From NCBI GenBank assembly GCA_031280855.1, contig JAITGH010000048.1, positions 1 through 8,024 on the forward strand: a DNA stretch of 8,024 nucleotides, written 5' to 3'. Position 1 is the first letter of the stretch. Each line of letters begins with the position of its first letter. The stretch is from Oscillospiraceae bacterium. Lineage in GTDB: Bacteria > Bacillota > Clostridia > Oscillospirales > Oscillospiraceae. Shown here piece after piece: positions 1-4,880 of this stretch. The notes beneath the pieces were generated by a model. It searched no databases. It was not told where the DNA came from and was given only the letters and a program-made list of their open reading frames with translations. A program made the position numbers and the translations under genes.

Positions 1-859
1 GATTCTTTAGATAGTAATTGTGAAGCCGATGTAAAATCCCCTCGACTTTCGTCTCTTCGCTCTTCGCGGTTTGATTCGTATAGACGGCGGAGAACATGAA
101 GTCACGGAACGACTCCATAACGAAGTACATCTCGGGCGAGAAGCCGATTTCGCCCGTTTTCGCGCTGTGGCGAATGAGGTCAAGCGTAATCGTATTGATA
201 CGGTTGGAGTAGCCGAATCCCGTAACGTTCGCGATCTCCGGCGGGATGTCGGAGTCGCGGAGGATACCTGCGCGAAGCGCGTCGTCGGTATCGTGGCAGA
301 TGTATGCGATTCGGTCGGCGATCCGGACGGCTTGACCCTCTGCCGTTGCGGGCAGTGCGGAGCCCGTGTGGTTGAGGATCCCGTCGCGAACCTCGAACGA
401 GAGGTTCAGCCCGGCTCCGCCGCGCTCCAGCGTATCGACGACTCGAAGGCTTTGCTCGTTATGTTCGAAGTGCCCGACGATGGAGCGCAACGCTCGCTCG
501 CCCGCGTGTCCGAACGGAGTGTGCCCGAGGTCGTGACCCCACGCGATCGCCTCAGCCAGATCCTCGTTCAGGCGTAAGGCGGAGCAAACGGTTCGAGCGA
601 TTCGAGTGACCTCGATCGTGTGAGTCATGCGAGTGCGGTAATGGTCGCCCTCCGGGTTGATGAAGCACTGCGTCTTATGCTTGAGCCTTCGGAACGACTT
701 CGAGTGCACGATACGATCGACGTCTCGGCGGAAGCACGTACGGACGAGGCACGGAGTTTCCTCCCGCACGCGCCCCTGCGACTCGTCGGCGAACGCGGCC
801 TCGGGCGCAAACGTCAAATGCTCCAGCTGCTCACGGTGCTCTCTCCAAGATATCTCCAT
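1..859 (-). CDS. dgt: Deoxyguanosinetriphosphate triphosphohydrolase-like HD-domain protein (C-terminus cut by window edge)
   Basis: Probable dNTP triphosphohydrolase, hydrolysing dGTP or other dNTPs to nucleoside and triphosphate in the cytosol. 286 codons are visible; family members of this type are usually about 330-340 aa, so some 50 residues lie off the left edge. The N-terminal family signature is clear: a region around residues 54-76 reading KSFRRLKHKTQCF then GDHYRTR. The HD metal site is H80 (in RTRMTHTIEV), H109-D110 (in WGHDLGHTPFGHAGE) and D182 (in IADRIAYICHD). The ATG at 859 was chosen because the protein then begins at the usual distance before the conserved ESQGR and PC motifs. 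It has no good Shine-Dalgarno: the only strong one (AGGAG, 890-894) is 30 nt upstream and is better placed for an out-of-frame GTG at 882. In many Bacillota this gene precedes dnaG; that neighbour would lie outside the window. No clear promoter was found. Substrate preference cannot be read from sequence. Confidence 0.92.
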   Translation of the reverse strand, partial: MEISWREHREQLEHLTFAPEAAFADESQGRVREETPCLVRTCFRRDVDRIVHSKSFRRLKHKTQCFINPEGDHYRTRMTHTIEVTRIARTVCSALRLNEDLAEAIAWGHDLGHTPFGHAGERALRSIVGHFEHNEQSLRVVDTLERGGAGLNLSFEVRDGILNHTGSALPATAEGQAVRIADRIAYICHDTDDALRAGILRDSDIPPEIANVTGFGYSNRINTITLDLIRHSAKTGEIGFSPEMYFVMESFRDFMFSAVYTNQTAKSEETKVEGILHRLHNYYLKN

Positions 860-937
860 ACAATAGATATACGCACGCTCACCCCGTTTCTCCTCTTTTT
901 TTCTACAAATTTCGCGGGGGGGGGCGATTTGACAATG

Positions 938-1000
938 ATTGGGACGTTACGGGGGTTGGAACGCGACTTTTTTTGAAAAAAAGTCGACAAAAAACTTTTA
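938..1000 (+). repeat. Left terminal inverted repeat
   Basis: Left arm of the element. The first 20 nt pair perfectly with 1239-1258. The inner part, 958-1000, matches the reverse complement of roughly 1186-1226 with a few mismatches and length changes in A and T runs. It contains its own odd palindrome at 965-985: GAC plus T7, a single G, then A7 plus GTC, giving a 10-bp self-complementary stem. It lacks about 12 nt (an extra GGGGG-containing block) present in the right arm. Confidence 0.7.
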
Positions 1001-1035
1001 CATTGGGTGCTGTGTTCTACGCACGATTTCACTTG

Positions 1036-1179
1036 AGCCTCTGCGTCTTCGGAGGGATCTTAAGTTGCCCTAATGGCAACTTAAGATCGGCATAATTGTC
1101 AAGCTACGGAGCTTGACATCACCTCGAAACTCGAGCGCCATCAGGGCGCGAGAGTTTCCCTCCGTAGACGCTTTAGGCT
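1036..1179. other. Cloverleaf-like multibranched fold inside the element
   Basis: The outer stem 1043-1057 pairs with 1157-1171 (14 of 15 positions, one T/T mismatch) and is extended by 1036-1040 with 1175-1179. It closes three hairpins in a row. Hairpin 1: 1056-1069 with 1075-1088, 14 bp perfect, 5-nt loop (its first 2 bp compete with the outer stem). Hairpin 2: 1097-1105 with 1110-1118, 9 bp, loop ACGG. Hairpin 3: 1126-1132 with 1152-1158 and 1135-1139 with 1145-1149, separated by a GA/GA symmetric internal loop. The result is a four-way junction. Whether it acts as DNA cruciform or RNA is unknown. Neither metA (promoter downstream) nor the dGTPase gene (the fold lies upstream of it) would obviously carry it in its leader. 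Confidence 0.65.
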
Positions 1180-1185
1180 AAAATA

Positions 1186-1258
1186 TAAAAGTTTTTGTCA
1201 AACTTTTTTCAAAAAGTTTGCGTCCCCAACCCCCTCGTAACCCCCGTAACGTCCCAAT
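1186..1258 (-). repeat. Right terminal inverted repeat
   Basis: Right arm, reverse complement of the left arm with a 20/20 outer match (1239-1258). It contains an extra block of about 12 nt around 1226-1238, so one arm has grown or the other has shrunk by one C-rich unit. It also carries a local A/T palindrome near 1200-1219, at the position corresponding to the one in the left arm. Confidence 0.7.
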
Positions 1259-1294
1259 ACATAACCCTAACCCCTCGTAACCCTCGTAATCCCC
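1224..1294 (-). other. Two consecutive G-quadruplex-type motifs on the minus strand
   Basis: On the minus strand, eight G-runs of 3-5 occur. Motif one uses G4 (1291-1294), G3 (1281-1283), G4 (1271-1274) and G3 (1265-1267) with loops of 7, 6 and 3 nt. Motif two uses G3 (1253-1255), G5 (1241-1245), G5 (1230-1234) and G4 (1224-1227) with loops of 7, 6 and 2 nt. Both satisfy the usual G3+N1-7 pattern, and they are separated by 9 nt. Each motif falls largely in one direct-repeat copy. Folding in vivo is not shown. Confidence 0.55.
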
Positions 1295-1311
1295 GCGTCT
1301 CAATACATTAT
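1228..1311. repeat. Two-copy degenerate direct repeat of the element's right end
   Basis: Positions 1228-1264 and 1269-1311 align along their whole length: AACCCC(C)TCGTAACCC...CGTAA, then a variable C-rich spacer, then CGTC(C/T)CAATACAT. The second copy has an extra TCCCC-type block and point differences. It suggests tandem duplication of the terminus, or the remnant of an older neighbouring element copy. Confidence 0.6.
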
Positions 1312-1390
1312 CAAAACGTTACTCCTAACCTATTGCAATTGGGCGGGAAGTGTGGTAGATTATAAAGAGTGAAAAAAGAAAAAAAAGTGC

Positions 1391-1419
1391 TTGACAAGCG
1401 GGCGGGGACATGCTATAAT
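1391..1419 (+). promoter_or_regulatory. Consensus sigma-A promoter of metA-metY
   Basis: TTGACA at 1391-1396, a 17-nt spacer and TATAAT at 1414-1419, with an extended -10 TGC at 1411-1413. An A-rich tract (1371-1386) just upstream resembles an UP element. The predicted start near 1425-1427 gives a leader of only about 42 nt. That is too short for a T-box or SAM riboswitch, so any control would have to act at the promoter. Confidence 0.9.
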
Positions 1420-1456
1420 ACATAGCTGTGATATATGTTATGCCGAGCTGTCAAGC

Positions 1457-1463
1457 GGGAGGG
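1457..1463 (+). promoter_or_regulatory. Ribosome binding site that fixes the metA start
   Basis: GGGAGGG lies 4 nt before the ATG at 1468. The in-frame ATG at 1435, 11 codons upstream, has no Shine-Dalgarno and sits about 9 nt after the predicted transcription start, so 1468 is preferred. Confidence 0.8.
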
Positions 1464-1467
1464 CTAC

Positions 1468-2406
1468 ATGTCGGTCATTATCCGAAACAACCTGCCGTCT
1501 GCGGACGTGCTTCGCGATGAGAACATCTTCGTAATGCGGGAGAGCAACGCGAAGTCGCAGGACATTCGTCCGTTGAAGATACTTGTGCTTAACCTCATGC
1601 CTACGAAGAGTGTTACGGAGTCCCAGTTCCTGCGCAAGCTGTCGAACTCCCCGCTTCAAGCGGAGATCGAGTTTATCCATATGGTCAGCCACACCTCGAG
1701 AAATACGGATCCCGGGCATATGGAGCAATACTACACGACGTTCGGCGCGGTGCGGCACCGCAAGTTCGACGGGCTGATCATCACCGGCGCACCCGTTGAG
1801 ACTTTGCGGTTCGAGGACGTCGACTACTGGGGTGAGCTGTGCGAGCTTATGCGGTGGTCGGAAACGAACGTATTCTCAACGCTTCACATCTGCTGGGGCG
1901 CGCAGGCTGGGCTGTACTTCCATTACGGCGTGAACAAGCACTCGCTGCCGCAGAAGCTCTCCGGGGTTTTCGCTCACGAGCTCGTGAACCCGAAGTCGCC
2001 GCTATTCTTCGGGTGTGACGATCGGATCATGATGCCGCATTCGCGGTTCACGGAGGTTCGCGAGTCCGAGATCCGGCGCGTCGAGGCTTTGCAGGTCATG
2101 GCGATCTCCGACGAGGCGGGCGTTGCGATCGTCAAGTCCTCCGATAACCGCAGGTTCTTCATCTTCGGGCACCCGGAGTATGACTCGGACACTTTGGCGA
2201 AGGAGTACTTCCGCGACCAAGCGGCGGGGCTTGGCACGGCGGTTCCGCGCCACTATTTCCCCGGCGACGATCCCTCAAACCCGCCGACGGTTAATTGGAA
2301 GGCGAACGCGTCCCTGATCTACTCCAACTGGCTCAACTACTACGTCTACCAGAGTACCTCCTTCGACATCGAGAATATCCCCGCTCGCTCCAATGTTAAC
2401 GACTAA
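1468..2406 (+). CDS. metA: Homoserine O-acetyltransferase (MetA family)
   Basis: Acylates the hydroxyl of L-homoserine, the first committed step of methionine synthesis; cytosolic. 312 aa, colinear with the MetA/HTS family over its full length. With the start at 1468 the numbering matches the family exactly: nucleophile C142 in TLHICWGAQAG, catalytic H235 and E237 in FGHPEYD, and conserved NLMP, TESQFLR.LSNSPLQ and NWLNYYVYQ motifs. Residue 111 is Glu (GAPVET). In studied MetA enzymes Glu at this position gives acetyl-CoA preference and Gly (as in E. coli) gives succinyl-CoA preference, so this is predicted to make O-acetylhomoserine. The metY gene 20 nt downstream, whose family uses O-acetylhomoserine, agrees. 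The gene ends in tandem stops TAA TAA. Family membership is near certain; acyl specificity is a residue-based inference. Confidence 0.96.
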   Translation: MSVIIRNNLPSADVLRDENIFVMRESNAKSQDIRPLKILVLNLMPTKSVTESQFLRKLSNSPLQAEIEFIHMVSHTSRNTDPGHMEQYYTTFGAVRHRKFDGLIITGAPVETLRFEDVDYWGELCELMRWSETNVFSTLHICWGAQAGLYFHYGVNKHSLPQKLSGVFAHELVNPKSPLFFGCDDRIMMPHSRFTEVRESEIRRVEALQVMAISDEAGVAIVKSSDNRRFFIFGHPEYDSDTLAKEYFRDQAAGLGTAVPRHYFPGDDPSNPPTVNWKANASLIYSNWLNYYVYQSTSFDIENIPARSNVND

Positions 2407-2426
2407 TAACCGAAAGGAACCAAACC

Positions 2427-3710
2427 ATGAGCAAGAACTACAGATTCGAGACCCTGCAACTGCACGTAGGGCAGGAGAACGCAGACCCGGCGACCGACGC
2501 CAGAGCCGTCCCCATTTACCAGACGTCGTCCTACGTATTCCCAACCTCGAAGTCGGCCGCCGACCGATTCGCGCTCGCCGAAAGCGGCAACATCTACACG
2601 CGCCTCATGAACCCGACGACCGACGTGTTCGAGAAGCGCATCGCCGCGCTGGAGGGCGGAGCCGCCGCGCTCGCTCTCTCCTCCGGTGCCGCCGCCGTCG
2701 CCTACTCGATCCAGAACATCGCCAAGTCCGGCGACCACATCATCAGCGACAAGTTCATCTACGGCGGTACCTACAACCTGTTCCTGAACACGTTCGCGGA
2801 GTTCGGGATCGACGTCACTTTCATCGATATGTCAAGCGCGTCGGAGCTTGAGTCCGCCTACCGCCCGAACACGAAAGCGGTCTTCGCCGAGACGCTGGGC
2901 AATCCGAACTCCACCATTATCGACATCGACGCAGTCGCAAACTCCGCGCATAAGCACGGAGTGCCGTTCGTCATCGACAACACGTTCGCAACCCCGTACC
3001 TCTTGCGCCCGCTGGAGCACGGCGCGGACATCGTCGTGCACTCCGCCACCAAATTCATCGGCGGGCACGGTACGTCGATCGGCGGCGTGATCGTTGACGG
3101 CGCCAAGTTCGACTGGGCGCAGAACGACAAGTTCCCCGGATTGTCGAAGCCGAACCCCAGCTACCACGGAGTCGTCTTCACCGAGGCCGTCGGCGCGATC
3201 GCCTACATAATCAAGGCGCGTACGACTCTCTTGCGCGATACGGGCTCCTGCCTCTCGCCGTTTAACTCGTTCCTATTCCTTCAAGGGCTGGAGACGCTGT
3301 CGCTGCGGGTCGAGCGTCATGTCTCGAACACGCTGAAGGTCATAGACTACCTCTTGAAGCACCCCAAGGTCAAGCAGGTCAACCACCCAAGCGTTCCGGG
3401 ACGCTCGGACGGTGAGCTTTACCGCAAGTACTTCCCGAACGGCGCGGGCTCGATCTTTACGTTCGAGCTTGACGGCACCTCTGAACAGGCGCGAAGCTTT
3501 ACAGAGAAGCTGGAGCTATTCTCGTTACTTGCGAACGTCGCCGACGTGAAGTCGCTCGTCATTCACCCCGCCTCCACCACTCACTCCCAGATGAGCGCGG
3601 AGGAGCTGCTGGACTCCGGCATTACTCCAACCACGGTGCGCCTGTCCATCGGGACGGAGCACATCGACGACATCATCGCGGATCTGGAGCACGGCTTCAA
3701 CGCCATCTAA
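2427..3710 (+). CDS. metY: O-acetylhomoserine sulfhydrylase (aminocarboxypropyltransferase)
   Basis: PLP enzyme of the Cys/Met metabolism family. It condenses O-acetyl-L-homoserine with sulfide to give homocysteine and acetate, bypassing cystathionine. 427 aa, the usual length of MetY and longer than MetB/MetC-type relatives. Visible signatures: YTRLMNPT (57-64), SSGAAA (85-90, phosphate loop), D184 in VIDNTFATPYL (pyridine N contact), and Schiff-base K209 in VVHSATKFIGGHGTS. The C-terminal substrate-binding region has SLVIHPASTTHSQ and GITPTTVRLSIGTEH. It starts 20 nt after metA with AAAGGA (2413-2418) at suitable spacing and no intervening promoter, so it is cotranscribed. A MetZ-like or cysteine synthase side activity cannot be excluded, but the insertion around NDKFPGLSKPNPSYHG is typical of MetY. 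Confidence 0.95.
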   Translation: MSKNYRFETLQLHVGQENADPATDARAVPIYQTSSYVFPTSKSAADRFALAESGNIYTRLMNPTTDVFEKRIAALEGGAAALALSSGAAAVAYSIQNIAKSGDHIISDKFIYGGTYNLFLNTFAEFGIDVTFIDMSSASELESAYRPNTKAVFAETLGNPNSTIIDIDAVANSAHKHGVPFVIDNTFATPYLLRPLEHGADIVVHSATKFIGGHGTSIGGVIVDGAKFDWAQNDKFPGLSKPNPSYHGVVFTEAVGAIAYIIKARTTLLRDTGSCLSPFNSFLFLQGLETLSLRVERHVSNTLKVIDYLLKHPKVKQVNHPSVPGRSDGELYRKYFPNGAGSIFTFELDGTSEQARSFTEKLELFSLLANVADVKSLVIHPASTTHSQMSAEELLDSGITPTTVRLSIGTEHIDDIIADLEHGFNAI

Positions 3711-3711
3711 T

Positions 3712-3849
3712 CCCTGAGTCGGCAAGGCGCAGGGCAAGCCCGTCGCGAGCATCACCCGCGACGGGCGTTGCGTCCCCCTGACTCCGCTCTCCTAATCCTG
3801 CGCCCTGAGTCGGCGGGGTTCAGGGCTTACGCTGATCCCTGCGCCCTGA
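3712..3849. repeat. Short repeated words in the convergent gap
   Basis: CCCTGAGTCGGC occurs at 3712-3723 and again at 3803-3814. TGCGCCCTGA occurs at 3799-3808 and 3840-3849. GCGCAGGG at 3727-3734 is the inverse of 3837-3844. The gap between the two stop codons is therefore built largely from a few CCCTGA/TCAGGG-type words in both orientations. No ORF or known site is evident. Confidence 0.5.
3738..3766 (+). terminator. GC-rich hairpin after metY, possible 3' end signal
   Basis: A perfect 10-bp stem (3738-3747 with 3757-3766), 9-nt loop, 27 nt after the metY stop. No T-tract follows, so it does not fit a standard intrinsic terminator. It may be a 3' stabiliser or a U-less termination signal. 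Confidence 0.4.
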
Positions 3850-3853
3850 ACCC
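3816..3853 (-). terminator. Hairpin after the TrpR-like gene, possible 3' end signal
   Basis: A perfect 11-bp stem (3816-3826 with 3843-3853), 16-nt loop, starting 6 nt past the stop codon of the minus-strand regulator gene. It has no T-tract downstream on the minus strand. Its position right at the gene end suggests a role in RNA 3' end formation. Confidence 0.4.
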
Positions 3854-3859
3854 TGTAGT

Positions 3860-4111
3860 TCAGATGCCGAGGATCAGGCGGCGCAAGCTGCCGTTCCCGT
3901 ACTGGAGCACTCGGTTGACTCGGCTGACGATAACGCTGGAGATCTTCATCTCATCGATGATCTCATGGTACGTCTTACCTTCGACGAGCAAAGTCGCGGT
4001 CTTCCAGCGTTGCTCAAGCGCGGACAGCTCGGCGGGCGAGCAGATGTCCTGCAAGAACTCCTTGCATTGCTCCGGGGACTTAAGCTCAAGTATCGCGGTA
4101 TAAATATCCAT
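3860..4111 (-). CDS. YerC/YecD-family TrpR-like DNA-binding protein
   Basis: Small helical DNA-binding protein of the Trp repressor superfamily, 83 aa (family members are about 85-105 aa). The N-terminal half (residues 9-40, SPEQCKEFLQDICSPAELSALEQRW) matches the dimerisation helices. The helix-turn-helix lies around residues 46-70 (GKTYHEIIDEMKISSVIVSRVNRVLQYG), with the SRVNR..NYG-like recognition helix typical of YerC. The target and any co-repressor are unknown; homology to TrpR does not imply tryptophan binding. Its ATG shares one base with the stop of the upstream kinase-like gene (TGATG), and no strong Shine-Dalgarno is seen, so translational coupling is likely. Being cotranscribed with the kinase-like gene, it may regulate its own operon; that is inference. 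Confidence 0.88.
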   Translation of the reverse strand: MDIYTAILELKSPEQCKEFLQDICSPAELSALEQRWKTATLLVEGKTYHEIIDEMKISSVIVSRVNRVLQYGNGSLRRLILGI

Positions 4112-4725
4112 CAGTCTTTAATCATCGTCTCCAGTATGTTGACCGCGCCGTCGATGTCGGTTGCGGAGGTGTTGATGGCGATGTCGTATTGGCTGAGGTC
4201 GAAGCGCGGGATCCCGGTATAGAACTTGTGGTAGTAGGCTCTGCCCTTGTCGATTTTGGCGAGCTCCGCCTCCGCCTTCGAGGCGTCATAGTCGTAAAGC
4301 TCCACGATTCGCTTTATGCGGTCTTGCTTATCGCCGTAGACGAGAGCGCGAAGCAATCGCGGGTCGCCCTTCAGGATATAGCCCGCGCATCGCCCGACGA
4401 TCACGCAGTCGCCCTGTCGCGAAAGCTCCCGGATTACCTCGCTTTGCGCGACGTATGCGCGGTCGTTCACCGGGATCGCGTACTGGAGGTTCATACCGGA
4501 GTTAACGTACGCGGACGTTGACATATTCGCAAGATTCGCGAAGAACGACGGCTTGTCGTCCTCTGACCGCTCGATGAACTCAGGGCTTAGCCCGCTTTTC
4601 TCCGCCGCCATTTGGATGATTGCGCGATCGAAATAGCGGAATCCGAGCCGATCGGCCAGCTCCTTACCGATGATTCGGCCTCCGCTGCCGAACTCTCGCG
4701 ATAGCGCAATAACGGAATAACTCAT
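4111..4725 (-). CDS. Cytidylate kinase-like family protein (AAK26-type P-loop)
   Basis: P-loop NMP-kinase-related protein of 204 aa, typical of the Cytidylate_kin2 (PF13189) family common in Clostridia. Visible features: SREFGSGGRIIGKELADRLGF at the N-terminus, where GSGGRxIGK (13-21) replaces the classical Walker A; YFDRAIIQ (31-38) as the NMP-binding start; CVIVGRCAGYIL (107-118); a LID-like DKGRAYYHKFY (159-169); and the terminal YDIAINTS (180-187). True Cmk enzymes have a different length and signature, so phosphorylation of CMP is plausible but unproven. RBS AAGGAGG lies 6 nt before the ATG. It is the first gene of a two-gene operon with the TrpR-like regulator, transcribed from a consensus promoter at 4770-4798. 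Confidence 0.88.
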   Translation of the reverse strand: MSYSVIALSREFGSGGRIIGKELADRLGFRYFDRAIIQMAAEKSGLSPEFIERSEDDKPSFFANLANMSTSAYVNSGMNLQYAIPVNDRAYVAQSEVIRELSRQGDCVIVGRCAGYILKGDPRLLRALVYGDKQDRIKRIVELYDYDASKAEAELAKIDKGRAYYHKFYTGIPRFDLSQYDIAINTSATDIDGAVNILETMIKD

Positions 4726-4738
4726 AGGTAGCCTCCTT

Positions 4739-4751
4739 ACAGCATTGCTGT
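4739..4751. promoter_or_regulatory. Small palindrome just upstream of the kinase-like gene's RBS
   Basis: ACAGCATTGCTGT is a 13-nt palindrome with a 1-nt centre. It abuts the Shine-Dalgarno (4732-4738) within the leader transcribed from the minus-strand promoter. It could be an operator half-pair or a minor RNA hairpin. It is a weak candidate for autoregulation by the TrpR-like protein. Confidence 0.25.
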
Positions 4752-4769
4752 CAAGTTTATGGTATACGT

Positions 4770-4798
4770 ATTATACAACTATCGCGCTCGTCTGTCAA
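4770..4798 (-). promoter_or_regulatory. Consensus promoter of the kinase-like/TrpR-like operon
   Basis: On the minus strand: TTGACA (4793-4798), exactly 17 nt, then TATAAT (4770-4775). An A-rich tract (complement of 4799-4817) sits upstream like an UP element. The predicted leader is about 37 nt. Confidence 0.88.
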
Positions 4799-4820
4799 GA
4801 TTTTTTTGTTATTTTTCCAC

Positions 4821-4849
4821 TATACAAGCGGGAAGTTTTGTGCTATAAT
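4821..4849 (+). promoter_or_regulatory. Promoter of the amidohydrolase/flippase/methyltransferase group
   Basis: TATACA (4821-4826, 4 of 6 to consensus), 17-nt spacer, TATAAT (4844-4849) with extended -10 TGC (4841-4843). It is divergent from the promoter at 4770-4798, the two sharing the T-rich 4799-4817 segment. It shares ACAAGCGGG and TGCTATAAT at identical positions with the metA promoter. Confidence 0.8.
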
Positions 4850-4870
4850 GTACTTTATACTAGTATATAG

Positions 4871-4876
4871 AGAAGG
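4871..4876 (+). promoter_or_regulatory. Ribosome binding site that fixes the amidohydrolase start
   Basis: AGAAGG lies 4 nt before the ATG at 4881. The reading frame stays open back to an ATG at 4806, but that codon lies upstream of the -35 box, so it cannot be the start of the promoter-derived mRNA. Confidence 0.7.
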
Positions 4877-4880
4877 TCAC

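Larger units (their letters stand above)
938..1258. mobile_element. MITE-like structured repeat element with long terminal inverted repeats
   Basis: A non-coding block of about 320 nt is bounded by inverted repeats. The outer 20 nt at 938-957 are the exact reverse complement of 1239-1258. The arms continue imperfectly inward to about 1000 and 1186. Inside lies a second nested stem closing three separate hairpins. No transposase or plausible ORF is present, and no clean target-site duplication is visible at the borders (left flank ...gacaatg, right flank acataa...). The size, termini and lack of coding capacity fit a non-autonomous miniature element inserted in the divergent spacer between the dGTPase and metA genes. 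A structured RNA gene or a chromosomal architecture element is an alternative. Mobility is inference; the symmetry is directly visible. Confidence 0.6.

Noticed and set aside
71..577. Plus-strand ORF of 168 codons
   Set aside because: It is the antisense shadow of the dGTPase gene, whose minus-strand reading has clear HD-domain motifs.
907..935. Promoter for dgt on the minus strand (TTGTCA at 930-935)
   Set aside because: The hexamer 17 nt downstream is AAATTT, only 2 of 6 to the -10 consensus, with a C9 run in the spacer.
620..1032. Several overlapping ORFs of 61-118 codons on both strands
   Set aside because: Low-complexity, Arg-rich or frame-shadow translations over the dGTPase start and the repeat arm. 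None has a good RBS with a recognisable domain; only the GTG ORF at 882 is kept as a weak finding.
1056..1088. Integron attC site or intrinsic terminator from the 14-bp hairpin
   Set aside because: No RYYYAAC/GTTRRRY core pair with integron-like spacing, no integrase, and no T-tract after the stem.
1036..1179. tRNA or tRNA-like gene suggested by the cloverleaf
   Set aside because: The closing stem is about 15 nt long, the three arms do not have D, anticodon and T-arm sizes, and no T-loop (TTCGANTC-like) or CCA end is seen.
1036..1179. SAM or T-box riboswitch controlling metA
   Set aside because: It lies upstream of the metA -35 box, so it is outside the transcript, and neither SAM-box conserved segments nor the T-box GGTGGNACCGCG-type motif is present.
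938..1258. CRISPR array
   Set aside because: No regularly spaced direct repeats or unique spacers; the symmetry is inverted, not tandem, and no cas gene is nearby.
1333..1366. Second promoter upstream of metA (TTGCAA with TATAAA)
   Set aside because: Spacing is 22 nt, too long, and a near-perfect promoter lies just downstream.
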